This document shows, in pieces, positions 26,151 to 37,308 of a stretch of 64,000 nt of DNA. This DNA is from Choanephora cucurbitarum (lineage: Eukaryota > Mucoromycota > Mucoromycetes > Mucorales > Choanephoraceae), in the NCBI GenBank assembly GCA_025331435.1, contig JAIWNI010000125.1, forward strand, positions 1 through 64,000. Reading direction: 5' to 3'. Both the position numbers and the translations under genes were made by a program. Under the pieces are notes generated by a model that was not told the DNA's origin, searched no databases, and saw only the letters and a list, made by a program, of their open reading frames with translations. Positions within the stretch are counted from its first letter, which is position 1. Each line of letters opens with the position of its first letter.

Positions 26151-26559
26151 ACAGTAAGGTTACATGTAGAGATCTGAATATATCATAAAGAAAACAACAT
26201 TATTGAATAAATCTGAAACCCCCTAAATTCTTACTACATCCAGAACAAAAAAAAAGTCTATAAGGTTCACACTACCGCTTAGATTAGACTGAAGAGAAAG
26301 AGCATCAGATCATTCTATAGGTCTAACATTTACAATAAGAAATGATAGACTTTAACACATACACAAGAAGCACTTTTAGCTATTACGAAATAACCTGTAA
26401 TGACATACATCCTCAATTAGAAATCATATAAATAGTTGTTGTTAGAACACTCTTAAAATTCGTAATTATCTTTGAATTATCTTTCTTTCTGAATAAACAT
26501 AGTAAACTGTCTCACTGTATATCTATTTTCTCTTCTCATTACAAATCATAAAACATCAC
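26151..26559. other. AT-rich spacer, nothing recognised
   Basis: About 400 bp between the Helitron relic and a Tc1 relic with no coding or repeat signal that could be identified. Confidence 0.35.
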
Positions 26560-26846
26560 ACAAGATACATTGTTGTAGATGCTATAGACGCTCGAGGATA
26601 CAAAGCACTATTAATGCCATCATACTATCTTTTTTTTTAATGCTATTGATAAGTGCTGGTCTAAAATCAAGACAAAATCCGCTCGAAAAAGGTGATGAGC
26701 TAACGCCTTGCATTAATGAAGCAAGCGAAACTGTCACTACACAGGATTGTTTAGGTTGGGCTAAGCACGTTACATCGTACTGGGATAGAGGTTTACAAAG
26801 AGATCGATTTGAAATAAAGCTTACCGCTTCTTTCCCATTTAAATAA
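26560..26846 (+). pseudogene. Relic of a Tc1/mariner transposase, C-terminal end
   Basis: Fragments read YIVVDAID, ARGYKALLMPSY (26595-26625), then in a shifted frame NAIDKCWSKIK (26640-26675), and after another shift GDELTPCINEASETVTTQDC and GWAKHVTSYWDRGL (26690-26800). These are the end of the DDE domain and the tail of a Mucoromycota Tc1/mariner transposase. At least two frameshifts are visible. It is a different copy from the 22.5-kb and 19.7-kb relics. Confidence 0.65.
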
Positions 26847-27433
26847 TTTCGTCTAAATATGTAACTGTCAGGGATTGATATTCATTCAAGGGAGTAAAAA
26901 GAGATATTTATAAAATTAAGAGGAACATATTTATTGATGAACTAAACAACCTCAATGTCTTCTATCATACAGTATTCTTGACTTTTTATTCCGCTTGATG
27001 TCCAATAAACAGACATACAGCTAAGGTTTGAAATATTTACAGATGATGAGTTATGATACATTGGGAGTGATTATTTTATACAAGGGAAAATGGGCAACGT
27101 CTGCCCAGTAAAACTTGTGGAAACATAGTTGAGGAAGGATACTAGATGCAAACCCATAAAAAAATCAACTGGAAACATAGTATAGGGTAAATTCAGCATG
27201 ATAATCTTGCAGAACGCTCTTGAAACAAGCCAGCAATCTTCTGTTTGGCAAATAGATTTCTAAGTTGGTTCTTCACACCGCAAGCTAGCAAGCCAAAGGA
27301 AAAATGGACCAGATAAGATATTCTCGGCGATGACACTTAACCTGAAATACAGAATATTAGTCATATTTATTAGCCGTTTGATAAAATTTTAATACTTATG
27401 AATGCAAACCACAGCAAAAGAAGAAGTACAAAA
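26847..27433. other. Spacer, nothing recognised
   Basis: AT-rich DNA leading into a local duplication. No open frame or known element is supported. Confidence 0.35.
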
Positions 27434-27804
27434 AGACTCTCTGCATCCTCACGTAGGGTTGAACTTACGCTTACGACGACATCAACTAGACCCTGTGCAC
27501 TAATGGAAAGATGCTAACCACTAAGAATCTAGTTGACTTGGCAGAGGGGACAAAACCTGCATCAAATTGCTCCTGTGTTGAACGTGCACAATTTTATAGC
27601 TGGCTAAGTTGTCTTTCAACAATAGACTCTCTGCATCCTCACGTAGGGTTGAACTTACGCTTACGACGACATCAACTAGACCCTGTGCACTAATGGAAAG
27701 ATGCTAACCACTAAGAATCTAGTTGACTTGGCAGAGGGGACAAAACCTGCATCAAATTGCTCCTGTGTTGAACGTGCACAATTTTATAGCTGGTTAAGTT
27801 GTCT
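27434..27804. repeat. 181-bp direct duplication, two copies 9 bp apart
   Basis: Copy one spans 27434-27614 and copy two 27624-27804. They read the same except for one C/T difference near the end (GGCTAAG against GGTTAAG), so the duplication is recent. On the minus strand each copy holds a GTGGTTAGCA word and, about 55 bp further on, GTTCAACCC, loosely like RNA polymerase III A and B boxes, but no cloverleaf could be drawn. The unit is not coding in any conserved frame. Confidence 0.85.
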
Positions 27805-27973
27805 ATTGGCATACTTGAAAGAAAGAACCTTTTTCAACGAACACGACTACATTTGAAATAAAGTCGGATATCCAAACCCTTGCTCGTCGGTGTTTTATTA
27901 TTTTCGAGGTGTGACGTTACATTTATGCCAGAAGCATTGATGCTACAATTTCTTTTTCTTTTGCCTTAAAAAG

Positions 27974-29734
27974 ATGTCAAATAAGCGTTCGTCCTGTAGT
28001 ACATCTGTTGGTCAAGCGAGAGTTAAAAAGATCAGAATTAATGGACTTAGCAAGAACTACAAGTTTTTAAAATGGGTAGAAGCGAGCCTTCAAAGATCGC
28101 CTCCTGGGTTGGAGTATTTTTCGTTTGCAGAGCAATTTGAGGGGACAGAAGAAGCCACAAACACCAATTACAAGGATTTGCTTTTGACCCTTCAAAGTCA
28201 CCAAAGTAATAGACTGACTAGCATTGCCCATAGTGCTGAAACCACTTCTAACGTATATGCTCGTATGTGTATTAAATTTTGATTTTATTGACAACTATTA
28301 ACTTGTTTTTTGCTATATTATAGACTCGACGCAATAAAAACTCGGTTTTTGGAAAGCAATACATGAATTGCTGGGAAAATCGTAAAGACCAAGCCTTAGA
28401 AAAAGATATCAATAATGACGCTCGTACTACTATCTCGTCCATTCAACAAATGGTAAACCAAAATATCAGAGAAAAAGCCAAAAACGTAAGAAATGGTAAC
28501 AAGTACCTATTGACGTTTAATAGTAACATCTTTATATAATCAGGCGTTTTGCCGTTCCTCATCATCTTCTGAATATCAATCTTCTGGCTCTGATTCCCCT
28601 AGCTCTGATTCCCTAGCTCTGATTCCCTTGACCCTTCATCTTCTGGCTCTACATCTTCTAGTTCTTCAGCTTCTGATATACCTGTTAATCAGAATATAGC
28701 AAAAGCATTAATACAAGCCTCCAATCTAGCATCTGATTTGTAAGTCGCAATCATAATTTTATCTGATTAATTTTCTAATTAAACTTCTACATAGGGTTGG
28801 ACACCTAAACATCATTGATCTATCATCAGATTCAGTTGTAGAAACATTGAAAGAACATATAACAGAAGAAGAGTACCTGGATATCGCTTGTTCACTCAAA
28901 ACCGACCAAGTAAAATTGTCGAAAAACGCGAATGAGCTTATCAAGGCTATCAAATCAATCAAAAGTTTCTCCTACAGAACCCTGCGAAACACACTATACA
29001 AGCATGGATATCAGTTTGATCACGACCCAATAGCAGAATTTGATACCGGAATCGTAGAAAGTTTAGTACAACATTTGTAAGAAGCCTGCTGATACACTAT
29101 TCCATATTGTCTTATTACTTACCAACACAATATATAGCCTCGACTTGATCGAATCACCAAACAACCCTCTCAATTCAAAAACGCTCGAAAGGACAGCAGC
29201 AGTTCATACGAGTATTATAATTATAAATCGACTGTTTCTATCTGTCAACGACATCATTGAATTGGGTTGGTTAGAAAGGGAATACTATGCAACTCAAAAA
29301 GCGAAATGGGACGGAGTTCTATTTAAGGTCGATGATCACAAAATCTCTCCTGGTTTTGTCGAGTTTTCTGGCGGTACAAACAGCAACACTACATTGACAA
29401 AAGAGCGACATGATATAAAAAAATTGTACAGCAAAATAATTGATGTTATAAGTCAATATCCTCCAAACATAAGGAAAAGCAGTTTCTGCATAAGATTCTA
29501 CGGTAAGACCTTTCTTTTGTATGGATTGTTTACTCTCTAATCGTGCTATTTTAAAAAATAGAAAATACGATTTTTTTTGAAGAGTTAAGTGTTTACAAAA
29601 AGGCAATGTTTAGGATTCAACACGTAGCAGTCAGAATACCAACGACCGTAAGATTACTCATCAAGTTTACCGATGAAATCCCTAAGATAATAGCATGGAG
29701 GAATGCCGTTGTCAAACACGTTGAGCAGTTCTGA
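27974..29734 (+). pseudogene. Lineage-specific PD-(D/E)XK-like gene with one frameshift
   Basis: Six exons can be joined: 27974-28252, 28324-28485, 28554-28739, 28795-29076, 29138-29502 and 29562-29734. The protein starts MSNKRSSCSTSVGQARVKK, has a serine-rich middle, a helical segment (VVETLKEHITEEEYLDIACS), and a C-terminal domain with WDGVLF (Asp codon at 29310) and VEFSGG (Glu codon at 29361) followed by a KERHDIKKLYSKI helix. This layout is compatible with a PD-(D/E)XK nuclease fold, which is inference. In exon three a repeat of CTCTGATTCCC loses one C in its second unit, near 28610, which shifts the frame. Everything downstream is open in the shifted frame. This is either a recent inactivation or a sequencing error. 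Confidence 0.55.
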
Positions 29735-30367
29735 AGTTTTTTTTTTCTTCTGTTCTTTAAATTTTTATAAATAGTCCATTTTTTTCCTATGTATTAATAG
29801 CTCAATTGTTGCATAAATGGAGTCCACGTATGTCGGATATAGTTTATCCGACGACAGAAAATAATTTGGGGGTTAAATAAGTAGATTCTAATTTATACAG
29901 ATAGATTAGAAGAGATACGAGAAGACAGGCTAGACAAGAGAATAGTTGAAGTCACTCAGAGACACCGGTTTTGTCCTCAATCTAAAAGAAAGTCAAAAAG
30001 CTGTGAATTGTCGTGGTACTAGGGGTCCGTTGGAAATCCTCGTTATAGCAGCCAAAGTAGTCTCAAGCCTGTCTTCTACAAAGGTTTTTGACACACAGTC
30101 CCCCCCACATATTGAACGATATTCAAATACGCTGTCCTTTTTTTTTTAAATAAATGATAGCTAAAGATACTGATTCTATTACTGTACAATGGAGATTTAA
30201 GTTAGCTATAACAAAAGCAAAGAATAACATGAATCAACATGACAAAAATGCACCTTTTAAAGGCCGTCCCAATTTCAATATCAAGGGAGTTGGACCTTTT
30301 TGATTTTATTTTATTTTATTTTTCTTCAAGAAACAGAGGGAGAGAATAAAAAACAAAAAGGGTGCTC
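29735..30367. other. Intergenic region upstream of the EDEM-like gene
   Basis: Contains a perfect palindrome TCGGATATAGTTTATCCGA near 29832-29850 and a poly-C run at 30100-30108. The section 29820-30110 has LTR-like composition, but neither a second LTR nor a target duplication was found. The EDEM promoter probably lies in the last 200 bp. Confidence 0.35.
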
Positions 30368-32865
30368 ATGTCTCAAAATACTTGTAGTGGAGCAAGTCTT
30401 ATAATATGGTTTTGTGTTGCCATCTTATTCTTGTTTTACTGGAATCCTGTTGTTGCCATCTCAGAAAAGAGAAGTTTAGAACTCAAGTAGGCTTATTATT
30501 TCTTTCTTTGTATTCTTTGTTCTGTTGCTCACTATTTCGACCTTAATTTAGGGAGCTAACAAAAGTAATATAACATCATTGAAATTAAAAATCTCCTCCC
30601 ATACTGATACATAAGCCTGTAGGAAATGTTTGACCATGGATAGAATAACTATATGCAAAACGCTTATCCCGAAGATGAGGTAACTTTGTTGCTCTTGACT
30701 ATTTGCAAATACTCACCCCCCCCTTTCAACTAGTTGAATCCTTTTCAATGTATCGGTAGAGGAAGTGACAAAGCAGATATGTATGTAGCGTGATATCACA
30801 GAAGAGGGGGGTTTTCTTATGAATAACATTACAATAGTCATAATATCAACGTCAATGATGTTCTGGGTGATTACTCGCTTACTTTGGTAGACACATTAGA
30901 TACACTAGCAGTAGAGTATACAACAGTACTTGATATGATGCATGAATTCTCACATGTTTCTTTCTTTTGAATTAAAATTATCAGATAATGGGTTCGCAAG
31001 AACAGTTTGAAGAAGCTGTACGCCGCGTGATAGAGACCGTATCCTTTGACCAGGACAACAAGGTACAAGTATTTGAACTAAACATTCGTGCTTTAGGCGG
31101 GCTGGTAAGTAATACTTGTGTTTGGATCCTTACCTAAACTAACTTGTGGCAATAGCTCTCTGCCCATTCGTTAGCTACACAACCCGAGTTTAACTATACA
31201 ATCTCAGGTTATCAAGGAGAGTTACTTGAGATGGCGATCAATTTAGCTGATCGCCTAATGCCAGCCTTTAGCTCTACCAAGACAGGCATTCCTTATTCTC
31301 GAGTCAATTTGATACATGGTGTTCCACCCACTGAGACAACTGAGACATGTACAGCAGGTGCTGGAAGTTTACTTCTTGAATTTGGTGTACTCAGCCGACT
31401 GACAGGCAACCCCGTGTATGAAGCTGTAGCCAAGCGGTCACTTGAATCCATTTGGGGCAGACGCTCGGATATCAATTTGCTAGGTAACGTCATTGACATT
31501 CAGACAGGTACCTGGATCCACACAGCTTCTTCTACAGGTGCAGGTATCGATTCGATTTTTGAATATATGCTTAAGTCCTATATTCTATTTGGTGAACAGG
31601 AATACAAGGACATGTTTGATGAAGCCTATCGCGCGCTTTTGCTTTATGTGAGAGATACCTCAGGTTATCTCTATCGCAATGTTCATATGGTGTTATAGAA
31701 CGGTCCTAATCTCTTGATTATCTTATATTTAAATATCCCTTTAACCTCCACAAGAGGTGTTCACCCAATGTATTACGAATATCCTAATTAGGAATCCTCA
31801 ATTATTATCCCTGTAGCAATTAGACGTGTATTATAAATCCTTCTTCTCTCTCTGAAGTTTTAATAAAGCTACTAACAGTCTCAAAAAGTACTCAATAGTC
31901 TTTATTATACATCATCTATCAAAAATATACATGTTACATAACATATGGGCTCAGGTAACTTGATGTCCTATTGGATTGATAGTCTCAGTGCTTTCTTTCC
32001 TGGGCTTCAAGTACTTTATGGTGATCTTGAAGCGGCTATCAAGGGCCACTTAATCTATTTTAATATCTGGCGTCGCTATCATGCACTCCCTGAGCGCTTT
32101 GATTTCTTTCAGAAAACAGTTGATTTGCCATATTATCCTTTGCGACCAGAGTTTGTTGAATCCACCTATCATCTGTATATGGCTACTAAAGATCCATTCT
32201 ATCTTCAAGTTGGTGAGATGATATTGGAAGACCTCAACAATCGTACCCGTGTTCCCTGTGGATTTGCTTCCTTAGGCGATGTCCGCACAGGTCGTCAAGA
32301 GGATAGAATGGAGAGCTTTATGCTTAGCGAGACGCTCAAATACCTTTATCTCTTGTTTGATAAGGACCACGTGATCAACAAAATGGATTCAAATTATGTA
32401 TTTACTACAGAGGGTCATATTTTGCCTCTACCCGTTTATCACCAGAATCAGTCCTATTCTTCGCATCATGGTGTTATCTCCTTTCAACAGTCTGCAGCAG
32501 GTACTTGTGAGCGATACAACCCAATGAAATACCAATACCTATCTACACCAGGCCACCTTGATATGTCCAGTCTACTCTACCAGCCTCAGTCAGATTATGC
32601 AGCAGATATTGTGGGCATTACTTCTCCTGCTCATCCCTTGAGCAAATCAGGTTATTGTCAAGCGCCTTCTCAACGTCATGGACAATTCAGCCTTTCTTTT
32701 AGCTATCAAAAACAGCATCGCCAACAGCAATACAATAAACACTCGCTTTTAACACAATCCACTCTTGTAGATCTTTTAGGTGGTTACTTGGCCAAATCTC
32801 TTTCTGGCCTTAAATTGGATATAATAAGTGATTCGCATGGTTATTTTGTAAAACGAGGTCAGTAA
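30368..32865 (+). pseudogene. EDEM/Mnl1-type alpha-mannosidase-like gene (GH47), broken
   Basis: Family role: ER-lumen recognition or trimming of mannose on misfolded glycoproteins for ER-associated degradation. Exon one (30368 onward) encodes a signal anchor, SLIIWFCVAILFLFYW. Later exons give EMFDHG-stop-NNYMQNAYPEDE (30625-30680), NPFQCIGRGSDKAD, VNDVLGDYSLTLVDTLDTLA (30850-30910), VSFDQDNKVQVFELNIRALG, PYSRVNLIHGVPP, ETCTAGAGSLLLEFG, then SYWIDSLSAFFPGLQVL, PLRPEFVESTYHLYMATKD, EDRMESFMLSETLKYLYLLF and YVFTTEGHILPLPV, all diagnostic of EDEM. Two lesions are seen: an in-frame TAG at about 30643 where the family has an aromatic residue, and a solo LTR at 31691-31943 that introduces a stop. 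The TAG could be skipped by using it as an in-frame alternative splice acceptor. The LTR is harder to bypass. The rest is undamaged, so inactivation is recent. Confidence 0.85.
31691..31943. mobile_element. Solo LTR, 253 bp, inserted in the EDEM-like gene
   Basis: Begins TGTTATAGAAC and ends GTTACATAACA, so it has TG...CA ends inside a short inverted repeat (TGTTAT/ATAACA). It is flanked on both sides by TATGG (31686-31690 and 31944-31948), a 5-bp target-site duplication. Removing the insert and one TATGG restores the family reading across NVHMGSGNLM. Size, ends and duplication fit a solo LTR of a Ty3 or Ty1/copia retrotransposon. The superfamily cannot be told from the LTR. Confidence 0.9.
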
Positions 32866-34458
32866 ACGAGTCTATATCTACACACACACACACATACACA
32901 CCTCTCTTATTGAGTTGGACGATTCAGTCGGTACTAGTGTTGGCGCAGTTGTGGTAGTTGTTGTTGTGCTATCTGATTCTTGATAGCTAGAAAGCAAAAA
33001 ATCTATTTTACTAACATTTGCTGATGATCTCTCACTAAAAACTTCCTCATGACTACGAAACGCAAATATAAGTCAACAGCAATACAAAAAAAACAATAAC
33101 TTCCATGAGCTGTACTTTGTAGAAATAATAGATGAGGTCGGTTCTAAGGGATCAGTACATAGTTGAGAGACATCCATTCTAACTAACAAGAGGAACGTAG
33201 AAAATAGAGTACAGTCAAACCTACTGAAATTGGCGGAAACTCAAAAATGAATAGCGCAAAGTTGAGAAATGATTGGTCCAAATGAAGCAATGATTTGTCC
33301 TTTAGTCTGAAGACAAATGTCCATCACCAACGGAAAGTCATGTCATTTATCTGAGAGGCACTGCAAAAGTACTGCAAACGGTTAACCTTTCTTCTGCTCA
33401 AATCAATGGATAAATGCTTTGCAGGGCCAATGAGTTTAAGCCTTGTCTTTTGGAAGGGGAGCTTCAGTAACGAATAGTAATGCATATAGTATTTTCGGAA
33501 AGTATTCGTGCACTAATAAATTTTCGTTTCGTGCAATAAAAGTAAATAAATCATGCAGACTTTGAAAACATTTTCGAGCAAAAATTAAAAAAAGTTTAGT
33601 ACAAATATTGACACTGCAAGTGACCCAAATTGTTGATCATGTTGCTACTTTAATTGTTCATTTTTCTTGCTGCTAATCATCTAAGACAAGACTGGATCTG
33701 CAAAGATAGTCTATTTGGCACACTCCTTCTCATCTTTTTTAGCTCACCTTCAAGATCAAGTTGTCAGTTATAGAGACATTCTATTTCTTTAGAACTCTGT
33801 AATAAGCAAGTCAATGGTCTCATTGTTAATCGAAGATACTAGTTCGTTATGATACAGTTGAAGCTAAATTTAGTACTTTGTATGAACAACCTTTAGCATC
33901 AATCAGTGCTTGGCATTGGCTATCAATCAGCCAAGTGGTCAGATAACAATTGATTCTGTACCACTATGTCAACAGCAATCATTTTAACTGATACTAGCAG
34001 CCTAGTGTATAGTGCCCAGACCATCATACTTTGTTGTTAATTGCATATTGTTCATCAACATCAACAACAGCAAGTCTCTTCTCCTGGGTTTTTCTCTTTT
34101 TTTTGTACCAAAATTTACCTCCGCGGTTATCGCTGCGTGACAAACAATGCACTTCGGGTAAGCATCAATATTCATTGTTCGCTGTTCATTTACTGATTTC
34201 TCTCTCTCTTTCTATGTATTTCCTTTCTCTCTTCTGTTATCCTGTTGTTGAATGTAAGTAACTTTAAAAGATATTTTATTTGATCATATAACTCACTACT
34301 ATTTTTGAACCAATTTTTTTTAGTATTCTGATTGCTTTATGTTTTGATTTATGAACTATTCTGTCTTTTATTTTTGTACTATTTGAACTTTTTTTTTGAA
34401 TGATTTAATTTTCCAAAAATGACCCAATAATTTCTGAATAAAGTGTAATTTGATCAAG
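32866..34458. other. Intergenic region with a dispersed-repeat relic
   Basis: A CA repeat follows the EDEM stop (32880-32900). Around 33214-33322 there is a Tc1/pogo-like end (CAGTCAAACCTACTG) followed by a block (GATTGGTCCAAATGAAG... TTTGTCCTTTAG...GACAAATGTCC) that recurs inverted at 50970-51030. The word TTTTCGGAAAGTATTCGTGCA near 33492 also looks like a transposon end. No coding sequence is supported. An upstream exon of the next gene may lie here. Confidence 0.45.
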
Positions 34459-36267
34459 TTGCTGCGTAGCACATATAAGGATGAGATTGAAAAACAAGAG
34501 GAGAAGCTTGATGGAACCGTTGAAAACGACTTTTTGACGGCCGCAAGCTTCGCTTTCAAGCACAATGTGGTAATTTAGAAATAATAATTAACAACTGTAT
34601 GTAAGCATAATTGACATTTTAAATGCTGTAGAAAGCCACGAAGGAACAACGTTCCTCGCTCATTGCTCTGTACTTCGCCCTGGTAAGCTTGAATTTACTG
34701 TACTCATGTACAACTGTTGCTAAATATATCACAACATCTTATAGGCTGAAGACAAAGACGTTAGCGACGTCAAGGAGAAGACAAAAGCAGACTTGGAAGC
34801 ATTGAAGGCTCTCAATACAACAAACCCAGCAACCCAGCTTGATAAGTTGGCGTTAGAGCTCCTCTCACGATACAACAAACTCAATCATACTGAAATCATT
34901 GTCTTGAAGTTAGTTAAAAATGAAGCCTCTACTGCACTGTGCTAACATATTGATAGGCTGGCCTTGAGCCACATAGTCAGCTTCTTAGACAATGATCATA
35001 TTACATTATATAAGAGCTTGATTGAAGAGGACAACATGTGGAAATTGTGGGACGCACAAAAGAAGCAGATGGATGTTGAGGAGGAGAAGAAGAAGGTTGT
35101 TGAAGAAGTTTTCGGCGCTATTATCAAGGTCAGTATGATTGAGTTTAGTAGTTACAAAACAATGTGTTATTAACCACATAATTAGGTGGCAAGGAAGAGC
35201 TTGGACGACGCAATCAAGTACGTGTTGAAGGAGCAGCTCGAGTTGCTCGACAAGAACCAGAGAAAGAGCTTCAAGTACCAAATGCTTGAAGCAGCAAGCT
35301 ACTTGTAAGTAGTTGATAGCCAAAGCAACAAGACAAGACGTTGTTTGGTTCTAATTTAAAATAACTTAGGCTGCATAATGTGGAAGGCTGGGAAGCAGAT
35401 ACAAATCCCTCTGAGGCAGAGGTGGTGAGCCGTGTTAGCGGTTTATTAAAGATCATCTTCAATGATACTGACATTGAAGTGACAATGTAAGTTCATTATA
35501 TTTCTTTTTCTTCTCTCTGCTTTGGATGTTAACATATTTGCTTTTCTTTATTTTTGCTAGCGGCGAAACCACTGCCGATTGCACAAATGCAAACCGAGTG
35601 ACAAGAGAGTCGCTTTACTCTGGTGGAAGCTCCTCTGTTTTCTCTTCTGGTGTTGAAACAAGCATATCAAGCAATATTAGTGGCCGAAAGATTGATATGA
35701 AGTTTTCGGCCAGCAATGGCATAGAAGTTGTCTTATGTGAGTTCAAGAAGAACATGGAAGTGAGAAAGCTCACAAAGCAGCAAGGCAAGTGCTGCAGGTT
35801 GAACCTTGCTTTGCTTGAAGATTTGAAGTCGATCAAGATAAATGATCGAATTCTAGCAATTACTTGGGGTGGTATGTGCTTACATTTTACTTTGTTAATG
35901 CCTGATGCTAACGATATTGACTTTTAGGAGGACAAGGAAGATTAGTTGCCATCGAAGAAGCTGAAGGTGACGTGTTTGTTGCCTACCCTTTGGGCAACGT
36001 TGAGGTCCCATTTGACCGACTGCTTCTCGATGACACGCTGAAAGAAAGCATGAACACTCTGTGTCAATGGAAGGTTGGTACTTTTCTTCTTCTCTTGTTA
36101 GTCATTGTATTCATCTTTGTCATAGACACATATTGTTGAGCTTTCTAAAGAAAACAAAAATCAACAATCTCCGTTTTGGACCACTTGATAGAAAAAGAGA
36201 TGAATTTGATACTCTGTTTACTCCAAAGCTACAAAGTAGAAAGCGTCAACGAATCTCATATGAATAA
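34459..36267 (+). CDS. Lineage-specific protein with PD-(D/E)XK nuclease-like domain, A
   Basis: At least eight exons splice in phase: 34459-34569, 34632-34682, 34745 to about 34910, 34957-35128, 35186-35304, 35370-35486, 35561-35871 and 35928-36073, plus a terminal exon from about 36126. The start codon is not found: the first in-frame exon has no ATG and its upstream frame is closed. The N-terminal half is helical and charged. The C-terminal domain has GRKIDMKF (Asp codon at 35694) and VLCEFKKN (35733-35753), a textbook D...(E-x-K) pair, then a QQ-helix (LTKQQGKCCRLNLALL) and strands LVAIEEAEGDVFVAY. I infer a PD-(D/E)XK nuclease fold. In the last exon the expected frame stops at 36186-36188, whereas the +1 frame continues with an NLS-like RKRQRISYE to 36267, so a 1-base lesion or unrecognised splice is possible. 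I do not recognise a named family. Confidence 0.6.
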
Positions 36268-36690
36268 ATGCTTCTTTTCTTTGACCTCTTTTTCTTAAAA
36301 AAAAAAAAAATAATGTGCTATACCCCGTTTTCAATCAGACATTAATAACATTAACAAAATGGTGTTTTTATTGCTTGAAGCAATGTGGTACCATCGTAAA
36401 ACAATCAACTACTCTTTATTAAAAAAAAACCTAAAGCAACAAAGAAACAAAGTATCTGTTCACATTATGTTTGGCCTTCGCGGTAAGCCTGTAGGGATTA
36501 CGCCTACATCGTTTAAGCTTCTGACCAGTTATGGTAATCCTAAGGCGAAATAATAGTATTAACTACGGGCGATTTTTTTTTACTGTGCTTTGAGAGCTTC
36601 TAAGTCAAAACTATAGGCGTGTGTAAGTTAGGTCTCAACACTGTGACTTTGTTCAAGTAAAAAAAAACTCGCAATGCGCGTGAAGTTGTT
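36268..36690. other. Spacer after the nuclease-like gene
   Basis: AT-rich with an A-run at 36299-36310 directly after the previous gene. A short open frame at 36359-36553 has no recognisable product. Confidence 0.35.
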
Positions 36691-36970
36691 CACTTCAGGC
36701 ATGGTGACCCACCTCGCAATCCCTCACGTGCACTGCGACATTGTCTTTTAGTAACGCGTAAGTCTTCGTCCGCAATGGTATCCGACACTTCAGGCATGGT
36801 GACCCACCTCGCTTCAACCACGCTTTGGTCGACTGAGAAAAAAAACTGCAGCCTTTTACAGATATTGCAGAATCGTGTTCATTAGAAAGTAAGCCTTCGT
36901 CCGCAATGGTTTCCAACACTTCAGGCATGGTGACCCACCTCGCTTCAACCACGCTTTCGTTAGCTAAGAA
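36691..36970. repeat. Three-copy tandem repeat next to the DIRS element
   Basis: The block CACTTCAGGCATGGTGACCC followed by ACCTCGC starts at 36691, 36786 and 36917 (spacings 95 and 131 bp). Copies two and three also share the preceding TTCGTCCGCAATGGT and following TTCAACCACGCTTT. Just before copy one lies a palindrome TGAAGTTGTTCACTTCA. The unit is not found elsewhere in the window. Confidence 0.8.
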
Positions 36971-37172
36971 AAAAAATTTGAAGAGCAAAAAGATGAAGTA
37001 CAATGCTCCCAGTGCCAATTAGTCATCTTTATCTTTATATATCTTTATATAAAAAAGTTAACATCCTCAAAATCGTTAGAAAACAGTCACTAACTTTGTT
37101 CTCTATCCCAGCCCATCTTTATATTGTATTTTTTTTGTATTGGGTATTTTATTTATTTGGAAAAATAAAAAT

Positions 37173-37293
37173 GGCCTAGTTGGCGAAACGAAGACGGAAG
37201 ATGTGGTTATAGGCTCTCTGGCCGCGCTTTTATTCTCAGATTATTATATAATAAAAAAATTTTCTAATCTATTACTCTTTATACCTTCTAAGC
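37173..37293 (+). repeat. DIRS left inverted terminal repeat (121 bp)
   Basis: Starts GGCCTAGTTGGCGAAACG and ends TTCTAAGC. Its reverse complement recurs at 46618-46738 with only a few differences (in the A/T run and near the inner end), so the two ends are close to identical. Confidence 0.92.
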
Positions 37294-37308
37294 CGCGCAA
37301 CGTGGAAT

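Noticed and set aside
27434..27804. tRNA gene in the duplicated unit
   Set aside because: GTGGTTAGCA and GTTCAACCC are suggestive, but acceptor, anticodon and T stems do not pair properly.
29820..30110. Second LTR upstream of the EDEM-like gene
   Set aside because: It has LTR-like composition and a palindrome, but no matching end, no duplication and no similarity to the solo LTR at 31691.
31691..31948. Solo LTR as an intron of the EDEM gene
   Set aside because: The candidate GT at the start and AG near 31953 would leave the downstream exon out of frame, and the TATGG duplication and TG...CA ends show an insertion.
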